Source: an uncultured Oscillospiraceae bacterium
Lineage (GTDB): Bacteria; Bacillota; Clostridia; Oscillospirales; Acutalibacteraceae
Direction: 5' to 3'
Length of the DNA stretch: 20,133 nt
NCBI GenBank assembly: GCA_900546265.1
Contig: URCA01000049.1
Span: 1 to 20,133, forward strand
Under the pieces are notes generated by a model, which was not told the DNA's origin, did not search any database, and saw only the letters and a list, made by a program, of their open reading frames with translations. Of the stretch, positions 15,901 through 20,133 are shown piece by piece. Positions within the stretch are counted from its first letter, which is position 1, and every line of letters begins with the position of its first letter. The translations under genes and the position numbers were made by a program.

Positions 15901-16884
15901 ATCACCTCCACCAACAAATCCTTCGCGATTTATCTGGCGGATCTGTTCACCCACGGCTGGGCGGAGCAGTATTCCCAGCTGGCCGAGGGGCCTCTGGCCA
16001 TCGTGGTGGATACCGCGCGGGGTCAGGTGCGTGTCGTGACCGATGCCGACCGCAACGGCACGCTGCTGATGGAAAGCGACAGCCTCAAGTATGAGACTCT
16101 GAGCAAAATCCCCTTTGACGTCAAAATCACCGCCAAGGGCGACGGCAGCTATACCCTGCGCATTCTGGACACCGAGGGCACCATCACCCCGGCCATGCTG
16201 GAAGCCGCGCCTAAGCTGACCAAGCTGAACGAGGTTTATCTGACCGTCTGCCCCTACGATTCCAGCGGCGCCACCAGCATGAGCTACAACCTTCTCGCCC
16301 TCCATGGCGGCGACGTGGTTTGCGCCGATGAAATGACGGACGCCATGCAGGCCAGCATCGACGGCGTCATCGCGGCCATCAAGCGGGTCTACAACGAGAA
16401 GGGCCAGATCGTTCCCGCCTCCGGCGCCCTGCTGGACGCCGCCTGGGACGCGTACAACGCTCTGGACGATCAGCTCAAGGCCCTGGTGCCCAACCTGAAG
16501 GATCTGGAGGCCGCCGACACGGTCTATGTCGTGGTCAGCGCCATCGACAATCTCGGGGAAATCACCCTGGACAGCGCGGACGAAATCGCCTCTGTGCGCG
16601 GCGACTACAAGCTGCTCGGCGCGGTCAATCGGCCCCTGGTGGGCAACTACGATACCCTGAATGCCGCCATCATGAAGCTGTACCAGCTGCAAAAGGCGGC
16701 GAACATCGATAAAATCCTGCATGGCGGCGATTCCTCCGGCGACGGGTCCGGCGGGAATGCGAACAGCTCCCCCGATACCGGCGAACGTTCCGCCCTGCCG
16801 GCCGCCGGCGCGCTGGCCATCCTGACCGGCACGGCCGCCCTGTCTGTCAGTCTGCTTGGCAAACGCACCCGCAGGGATCACTGA
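12946..16884 (+). CDS. Large modular surface protein with SPDTG sortase signal
   Basis: Probably a wall-anchored glycan-binding protein of 1312 residues. AGGAGG at 12931-12936 supports the ATG at 12946. A signal peptide (about 1-33) is followed by three tandem beta-sandwich modules starting near residues 38, 213 and 392, each holding YxFKI, VYIDGE-like and GxxGFGGYG segments reminiscent of concanavalin-like or DUF1080-like folds. Next come alternating helical modules (about 566-632, 853-920, 1131-1255) with the pattern AYDALNSDEKALV, common in Firmicute surface proteins. Between them are two copies of another beta module (about 634-850 and 922-1128), each beginning with LMGTNxW and ending HGGxxxCAD. 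Paired cysteines at 824/847 and 1102/1126 suggest a disulfide per module. The C-terminus has SPDTG (1275-1279), a hydrophobic stretch and KRTRRDH, a sorting signal. No catalytic motif is recognised. It lies just before the GH13 gene. Confidence 0.85.
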   Translation: MSSKTMLRKCVAVASAGLIAAGMLGVSSLLVGAAPPENLLSGFTLSSSDTEKYQVDSATNSITVNDAAEHTVYFSGVTLDKDTTYTYEFTFRAASVSNSPQFRFPIRAEGFQSGQWLSLWPGMNQVRLSTDYWSNNDASAGSFTFAAETDYRFKIVSEPQKASIYIDDVLVHEAAFASLYTNGQVGFGGYGLPTYTLSGVSLSKQSAEPPVQNLLDAFTLSEQDDTKYQADTANHAISVSNADEHTVYFNGIVLDKDATYTYEFTFRTASVSNAPQFRFPIRAQDPQNGQWLSLWPELNQVRLSTDYWSNNNATAGSFTFAAETDYRFKIVSEPQKVSIYINDALVHEADFASTYENGQVGFGGYNLPAYTLKNLSLTKQGGDEPDEPTGDNLLKGFSLTWDAHDKYSIDAATNSITVKEGGDHAITFADVALEKNGIYTYSFTFNMKGDSVQLRMPIRITTPNDSAAGGQWMADWFSLNQLRLSEHYSGDPFLGIGTKELKPNQDYQFKIITEPTKLTVYIDGEKIAETGNEFPLVENGSIGFGGYGMAEYTLKNLSLIKTGTAEGLVDEAAVQNAMTLINAIGAVTEESGPAIEAARKAYDALNSDEKALVTNYETLTAAETAFTQLSASIDYRYYAVKASELMGTNYWTNSVSATPLSGGGIHFGFKDSGTNMRQGINRPLKLDGLHLEMSNLQVTAGGQIAFFLADYDAQEGYSQLLYNQGARYVPMAIILNTQTGAIEYVTVAFDSPEATEGTPTVHTLASSDSLKAANLAGKTISMRMAAKNGGYTVSIAGVTGTITAEMLTCLNKLSDFNNAYLTICAFGDAVHTLSFDLLSLHGGKETCADDLSKEEADQVDEVMALISAIGTVTSESGEAIQAAEDAFNALSNVQQGLVGNKDVLTAARVVYDRLTSDGVYKDPNYYSITTDDLMGTNHWSNNLSYENVAGGGVRFTWFKSGTDFRVGVNRPMQLDGLHLVFDKLSITSTNKSFAIYLADLFTHGWAEQYSQLAEGPLAIVVDTARGQVRVVTDADRNGTLLMESDSLKYETLSKIPFDVKITAKGDGSYTLRILDTEGTITPAMLEAAPKLTKLNEVYLTVCPYDSSGATSMSYNLLALHGGDVVCADEMTDAMQASIDGVIAAIKRVYNEKGQIVPASGALLDAAWDAYNALDDQLKALVPNLKDLEAADTVYVVVSAIDNLGEITLDSADEIASVRGDYKLLGAVNRPLVGNYDTLNAAIMKLYQLQKAANIDKILHGGDSSGDGSGGNANSSPDTGERSALPAAGALAILTGTAALSVSLLGKRTRRDH
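13057..14640 (+). repeat. Three tandem in-gene module repeats, the first two near-identical in DNA
   Basis: Module copies begin near 13057, 13582 and 14119. Copies one and two are offset by exactly 525 bases, i.e. 175 codons. A 40-base block (13313-13352 and 13838-13877) and a 29-base block (13381-13409 and 13906-13934) are identical, including third codon positions. The third copy is more diverged and slightly longer. This points to recent duplication or gene conversion of copies one and two. Confidence 0.85.
14845..16323 (+). repeat. Two diverged copies of a beta module in the surface protein
   Basis: Copies span about 14845-15486 and 15709-16323. The shared order of motifs is LMGTNxW, a GGGIHF/GGGVRF strand, a QGINRPLKLDGLHL/VGVNRPMQLDGLHL segment, FFLADY/IYLADL, then a single cysteine (TICAF/TVCPY) and HGGxxxCAD at the end. 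Protein similarity is clear, but the DNA has diverged, so this duplication is older than the one at 13057-14118. Each copy is followed by a helical module, giving a beta-helix repeating unit. Confidence 0.75.
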
Positions 16885-16922
16885 ATGCCGCGAAAGGCGC
16901 ATCAGAAAGGAGAGCAAGCCCT

Positions 16923-18734
16923 ATGAAACGACCCTTTGTCTCGATGGCTGCGGCCGCGCTGCTCAGCGCCGCCTGCGTGCTCACTCCGCTCGCCTCGGCG
17001 GCGGAAGAGACGACAGCCTACATCGACAACTCCGCCCTCATTCCGAAAATCGTGGACGATTCCCAGGTGGTCATGGAGGATTCGGGCGGCGGCCTCATGA
17101 GCCCCGACTGGGTGAAGACCCTGATCATCGGGGAAATCACCATCGCCCGCTGCACGCCGGAAGGCACCTTCCAGGCGGCGGTCAAGGTGCTGGATCACTA
17201 TCAGGAGATGGGCATCAACGGCCTGTGGCTCACCCCCGTCTTCGACACCAGCCAAGGCACCGGCGGCCACTACGGCAACTTCGGCCCCCACACCGTAGAT
17301 CCGGCCCTGACCGGCACGGAGGACTATGAGGAGGGCTGGGCCGTCGTCAAGGAATTCGTGAACGAGTGCCATAAGCGCAACATCCGCGTGTTTTCCGACA
17401 TCATCACCTGGGGCGTGGAATGGAACGCCCCCCTGTATGTCGAAAAGCCTGCCTGGTTCGCCGGCGAAAACGCCTGGGGCGGCTACAGCTTCAACTGGAA
17501 CAACGAGGAATTTGTGGAGTGGTTCAAGGTGCAGTCGCTGAACCTGATAACGAATATCGGCTTCGACGGCCTGCGCTGCGACTGCGAACCCGGCACCACC
17601 GGCTACGGCATCTTCCGGGATATCCGGGAACGGGCCGTTGCCGCCGGCCGGAAGGTCTGCATCTTCTCCGAAAATACCAACGAACGCCTGGAGCCCGCCT
17701 ACGATTTCGACGAGCACTCCAGCGAGAGCTTCACCTGGAACAACTGGGAAATGTACACCGAATACTACAACATCGTGGAATCGGTCAAGAAGGGCTACGG
17801 CCTGGGCACCAATTTCCAGGAAATCCTGGACGAATCCGGCACCGCCCGCTTCTACGCCTTCAACACCTCCTGCCACGATCAGGCCTATTCGGTCAAGGGC
17901 AGCCTGGTCAACTTCGGCTACCAGTCCCTGCTGGCCCCCTTCATTCCCATCTTCTTCATGGGCGAGGAGTTCAACAACCCGCTGTACGGCAATTCCACCG
18001 CCTTCCTGACCCCCCTGCAGCTGGATCTGCTGGAGCAGCCCGAAAACCGCGCCTTCTATGAGAGCGTCAAGGAGATCATCCGCATCCGCCGCACCTATCC
18101 GGAAATCTTCAACTACTTCCCGCAGAACCATCGGGAATCCAACATCTGCGAGGTGGAGGTCGTCGGCCTGGAAACCCTCACCGGCTACGCCCGGTACATG
18201 GACGGCAAGGGCATCCTGGTGGTCCCCAACAACAACGTCCACGATACCACCAGCCCCTTCACCATCCGCATTCCCTACGAAGACATGGGCATCCCGGAAA
18301 GCGCGGTGTACAAGGTGACCGACCTGCGCACCGGCAAAGAAATCGCCCGGGGCGATCGCATCTCCCTGTATGACTTCCAGGCCACCGTCGCCTACAACGA
18401 TTTGGGCGTCTACATGGTGGAAGCCGTGACGGGCGCCGCCCCCGCGGCAGATGCGGCGGATGACCCGGCCGAAGCGCAGCCCCAAGCCGCGCCGGCCGAC
18501 CAGGAGGCCGCCGCGCCCCAGCAGGAACCCCAGACGGAACAGGCCGCTCAGGACAAAGCCCTGATGGCCGGCAACCAGGCCGCTCCTCTGCCGGGCGGCG
18601 CGGCGGCAGCGCCGGCCGCGGAAACCAAGGCGGGCGGCCTCCTGCCCGTGATCCTCGTCGGTGTCCTCGGCATATCCGGCGCGGCGGGCGCCTTCTTCCT
18701 GGTAAGAACCCGCAAGCGGCGGCGCGGCTGCTAA
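16923..18734 (+). CDS. Membrane-anchored divergent GH13 (alpha-amylase family) enzyme
   Basis: Likely acts on alpha-glucosidic bonds outside the cell. AGAAAGGAG at 16904-16912 supports the ATG at 16923. The 603-residue protein has a signal peptide cut near ASA-AEE (about 27). The barrel starts at about 65; GINGLWLTPVFD and GGHYGNFGPH mark the first strands. Catalytic residues are visible: LRCDCEP (nucleophile Asp220), FSENTNE (acid/base Glu250) and SCHDQ (His318, Asp319). Region I reads SDIITWGVEW (Asp159), where the Asn-His usual in GH13 is Trp-Gly, and the His or Lys-His usually four residues after the nucleophile is missing. A Pro/Ala/Gln/Glu-rich linker (about 502-570) leads to one membrane helix (about 573-594) and a basic tail, RTRKRRRGC, so it is membrane-held rather than sortase-linked. 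Product and substrate are uncertain: pullulanase, amylase or transglycosidase are all possible. Confidence 0.85.
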   Translation: MKRPFVSMAAAALLSAACVLTPLASAAEETTAYIDNSALIPKIVDDSQVVMEDSGGGLMSPDWVKTLIIGEITIARCTPEGTFQAAVKVLDHYQEMGINGLWLTPVFDTSQGTGGHYGNFGPHTVDPALTGTEDYEEGWAVVKEFVNECHKRNIRVFSDIITWGVEWNAPLYVEKPAWFAGENAWGGYSFNWNNEEFVEWFKVQSLNLITNIGFDGLRCDCEPGTTGYGIFRDIRERAVAAGRKVCIFSENTNERLEPAYDFDEHSSESFTWNNWEMYTEYYNIVESVKKGYGLGTNFQEILDESGTARFYAFNTSCHDQAYSVKGSLVNFGYQSLLAPFIPIFFMGEEFNNPLYGNSTAFLTPLQLDLLEQPENRAFYESVKEIIRIRRTYPEIFNYFPQNHRESNICEVEVVGLETLTGYARYMDGKGILVVPNNNVHDTTSPFTIRIPYEDMGIPESAVYKVTDLRTGKEIARGDRISLYDFQATVAYNDLGVYMVEAVTGAAPAADAADDPAEAQPQAAPADQEAAAPQQEPQTEQAAQDKALMAGNQAAPLPGGAAAAPAAETKAGGLLPVILVGVLGISGAAGAFFLVRTRKRRRGC

Positions 18735-18741
18735 CTATCGA

Positions 18742-18767
18742 AACGGGGCGGCCTTGGCCGCCCCGTT
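18742..18767 (+). other. Perfect 12-bp inverted repeat between the GH13 and SGNH genes
   Basis: AACGGGGCGGCC (18742-18753) is the exact reverse complement of GGCCGCCCCGTT (18756-18767) with only TT between; a real RNA hairpin would open to a loop of four or more bases. No U-tract follows (CCCCGC instead). The ribosome-binding site AAAGGAGAG of the next gene begins about seven bases later. It could be a stability element for the GH13 message or a control on translation of the last gene. Confidence 0.65.
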
Positions 18768-18788
18768 CCCCGCAAAGGAGAGACTCTG

Positions 18789-19877
18789 ATGATCAACAAC
18801 CCGCTGACCTGCCTCGACCGGTACGACCCCTCCTGGGCGCTGGCACCGGTGTGGGAGGGCGACACCCTGTATAACGAAAGCGTCCTGCTCGTAGAGGACG
18901 CCGACGGCCGGGCGCAGGCCCCCCTGCTCTACCCGCCGGAGGAGATCCTGTCCGTGCGGGACTATACCTTGAAAACCACCTATGCCCCCGGCAGGGACTG
19001 GAGCGTGTCCGACGGGCAAATCTGCCGCGTCCCCGGCTCCCCCCTCCCCTGCTTCCCCTATGAGGAGTTCTACTGCCTGAACAATCCGCCGGCCGATTCG
19101 GTGATGAACTACGCCTTCGGCCGGCATATCCTGGTGGGCCCCGGCCATGTGTTCCAGCCCCGCGTCGTCAACGTGACTTATACCCACAAAGGCGCCTGGC
19201 GCTGGCAGAAACCGGCCTTTAAAGGCGACCGCCTGCCCCGCACCCTGGAAAAACTCCGCCGCGGCCAGCCGCTGACCTTCGTCTTTTACGGTGACAGCGT
19301 CGTTAGCGGCGACGAGGTGACCAGCTTTCTGAATCTGGAGCCTCATACGCCTATTTGGTCGGAGATGTTCTGCCGCCGCCTGGAGGAGGCCTACGGCTCG
19401 CCGATCCGCCTGGTGGACACCGCCGTGGGCGGCACCCGCATGGAATGGGGCCTGGAGCATTTGCAGACCGAGGTGGCCGATTACCATCCCGACCTGGCCG
19501 TCATCGGCTTCGGCAACAACGACCGGTTCTCCCCGGCGGAATACAAAGAGAAGCTGGCCGCCATGGTGGCCGACCTGCGCCGTACCTGTCCGGACACGGA
19601 AGTCATCCTGATGGATCCCCTGACCCCCAACCGCTTTATCGCCCGGGGAGATGACGGCTACATGTGGAACGTGTTCCAGCCCTATTACGCGCAGAAAAAC
19701 CGGGAGCTGGAACAGGAGATTTCCGGCGCCGCGGCCCTGGAAATCAACCGTCCCCACCTGCAGCTGCAGGAAATCAAGCGTTTCCACGACATGACGGCCA
19801 ACAACATCAACCATCCCAATGACTGGTTTTACCGCGTGGTGGCCCAAATCGCTTCTCGTCTGCTGATCCCCGGATAA
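18789..19877 (+). CDS. SGNH/GDSL hydrolase, apparently cytoplasmic
   Basis: Putative esterase or deacetylase of 362 residues. AAAGGAGAG at 18775-18783 supports the ATG at 18789. There is no signal peptide or membrane segment, unlike the other enzymes of the locus, so it probably acts inside the cell on imported oligosaccharides. Residues 1-150 form an N-terminal domain I do not recognise, probably beta-rich. The SGNH domain has YGDSV (Ser170), a conserved Gly in VGGTRME (about 212-218), GNND (Asn244) and NINHPND (His342). The acid usually three residues before the catalytic His is Asn339, so the DxxH pair is altered and a dyad may operate. It is the last gene before a strong terminator. Cotranscription with the GH13 gene is likely across a 54-base gap holding a hairpin. 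Confidence 0.82.
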   Translation: MINNPLTCLDRYDPSWALAPVWEGDTLYNESVLLVEDADGRAQAPLLYPPEEILSVRDYTLKTTYAPGRDWSVSDGQICRVPGSPLPCFPYEEFYCLNNPPADSVMNYAFGRHILVGPGHVFQPRVVNVTYTHKGAWRWQKPAFKGDRLPRTLEKLRRGQPLTFVFYGDSVVSGDEVTSFLNLEPHTPIWSEMFCRRLEEAYGSPIRLVDTAVGGTRMEWGLEHLQTEVADYHPDLAVIGFGNNDRFSPAEYKEKLAAMVADLRRTCPDTEVILMDPLTPNRFIARGDDGYMWNVFQPYYAQKNRELEQEISGAAALEINRPHLQLQEIKRFHDMTANNINHPNDWFYRVVAQIASRLLIPG

Positions 19878-19880
19878 CCG

Positions 19881-19926
19881 AACGGCACAGCCTGTATCAC
19901 AAACAGGCTGTGCCGTTTTTATTTTT
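19881..19926 (+). terminator. Strong intrinsic terminator closing the locus
   Basis: AACGGCACAGCCTGT (19881-19895) and ACAGGCTGTGCCGTT (19903-19917) form a perfect 15-bp stem with a seven-base loop, followed by TTTATTTTT (19918-19926). It begins four bases after the last stop codon. Confidence 0.95.
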
Positions 19927-19927
19927 G

Positions 19928-19965
19928 AATTAATTATATTAATATAAATATTAATATAATTAATT
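19928..19965. repeat. AT-only 18-bp palindrome upstream of the right-edge promoter
   Basis: The arms 19928-19945 and 19948-19965 are perfect reverse complements separated by AA, and every base is A or T. This contrasts sharply with the GC-rich genes before it. It ends six bases before a -35 box, so it occupies the place of an UP element and could also be an operator. A relic of a small inserted element cannot be excluded. Confidence 0.8.
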
Positions 19966-19971
19966 ATTATA

Positions 19972-19999
19972 TTGACATTTCTAATTTTCATGGTATAAT
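19972..19999 (+). promoter_or_regulatory. Consensus sigma-A promoter reading out of the window
   Basis: TTGACA (19972-19977) and TATAAT (19994-19999) are exact consensus boxes with a 16-base spacer. TGG just before the -10 gives a TGn extension. AT-rich sequence upstream could add UP-element strength. The predicted start is near 20006. There is no coding start in the remaining 130 bases. Confidence 0.9.
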
Positions 20000-20005
20000 A
20001 ACCTC

Positions 20006-20133
20006 ACGGCGTTCTCCAAAGCCTTGCAACACAAGCCTTTGGACGCCTGGGAGAACATTGAACCACTCCGAAACGGTCAAAGCCGTTTCGGACCAAGGAA
20101 GGCGCTGCGCCTTGCGCACCGCTTTGTGGTATA
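20006..20133 (+). ncRNA. Structured ORF-less leader or start of a non-coding RNA, cut by the window edge
   Basis: Hairpins occupy much of this segment. GGCGT (20008-20012)/ACGCC (20043-20047) encloses CCAAAG (20016-20021)/CTTTGG (20037-20042) and CTTG (20023-20026)/CAAG (20032-20035) with loop CAACA. TCCGAAACGG (20067-20076) pairs with CCGTTTCGGA (20083-20092). AAGGCG (20099-20104) pairs with CGCCTT (20108-20113). GTTCTCC (20011-20017) can alternatively pair with GGAGAAC (20050-20056). There is no ATG after 20000. I do not recognise tmRNA, RNase P, SRP RNA, a T-box or a named riboswitch in the visible part. It may be an mRNA leader or a stable RNA. Confidence 0.5.

Noticed and set aside
12946..16884. 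CRISPR array or non-coding tandem repeat from the repeated DNA in the surface-protein gene
   Set aside because: Repeat units are 525 bases or more, stay in frame and encode protein modules; there are no short repeats with unique spacers anywhere in the window.
14395..16917. An 840-codon open frame on the minus strand opposite the surface-protein gene, and similar long minus-strand frames at 1298-3043, 6915-8384 and 11525-12751
   Set aside because: They are by-products of GC-rich codon use in the plus-strand genes. Their products are Gly/Val/His/Gln-rich without recognisable domains, while the plus-strand proteins match known families along their whole length.
18735..19991. Minus-strand open frame starting in the AT-rich palindrome
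   Set aside because: Its N-terminus is an Asn/Ile run derived from the palindrome, it passes through the strong plus-strand terminator, and the rest mirrors the SGNH hydrolase gene.
1..20133. tRNA genes, insertion sequences or phage genes
   Set aside because: No transposase, integrase, flanking direct repeats or tRNA-like CCA-ended folds with a GTTCRA arm were seen in the intergenic stretches.

Overview
The window looks like a stretch of a GC-rich, Gram-positive gut-type Firmicute chromosome, probably a Clostridia/Oscillospiraceae-like organism. This is an inference from AGGAGG-type Shine-Dalgarno sequences, a lipobox-type lipoprotein, a SPDTG-type sortase signal, sigma-A promoters of TTGACA/TATAAT form and the protein families present. 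All eleven genes read on the plus strand and are tightly packed. Almost the whole window is a single carbohydrate capture, import and processing locus.

Layout. Positions 1-100 are a leader with an inverted repeat. Positions 101-11491 hold a compact seven-gene block: a very large solute-binding protein with two extra N-terminal beta-sandwich modules, a MalF/MalG-type permease pair, a secreted NHL-propeller/Yip1 membrane protein, a DUF5696 lipoprotein, and a second MalF/MalG-type pair. The block carries four permeases but only one recognisable binding protein and no ATPase, so the ATPase is presumably encoded elsewhere. A CE2-like SGNH esterase lipoprotein (11510-12805) follows and ends in a weak terminator. 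A probable internal promoter then drives a 1312-residue surface protein with a sortase signal (12946-16884), a membrane-anchored divergent GH13 alpha-amylase-family enzyme (16923-18734) and a cytoplasmic-looking SGNH hydrolase (18789-19877). A perfect 15-bp intrinsic terminator closes the locus at 19881-19926.

How it may work together (inference): the surface protein and the binding protein hold a polysaccharide at the cell surface. The GH13 enzyme, the CE2-like esterase and perhaps the DUF5696 lipoprotein trim and deacetylate it. One or both permease pairs import oligosaccharides, and the second SGNH hydrolase removes remaining acyl groups inside the cell. The combination suggests an O-acylated, alpha-linked glycan, but the sequence does not fix the substrate. 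The DUF5696 and NHL-Yip1 proteins, embedded between two permease pairs, are the least understood part and the best candidate for an undescribed system.

The last ~200 bases change character sharply. An AT-only 18-bp palindrome lies just upstream of a consensus sigma-A promoter (TTGACA-16 bp-TATAAT with a TG extension). The promoter transcribes a hairpin-rich, ORF-less leader that leaves the window. This is the start of a different, probably strongly expressed, transcript whose identity cannot be told from what is present.

Several gene junctions inside the locus carry hairpins without U-tracts, which may tune transcript stability or translation.
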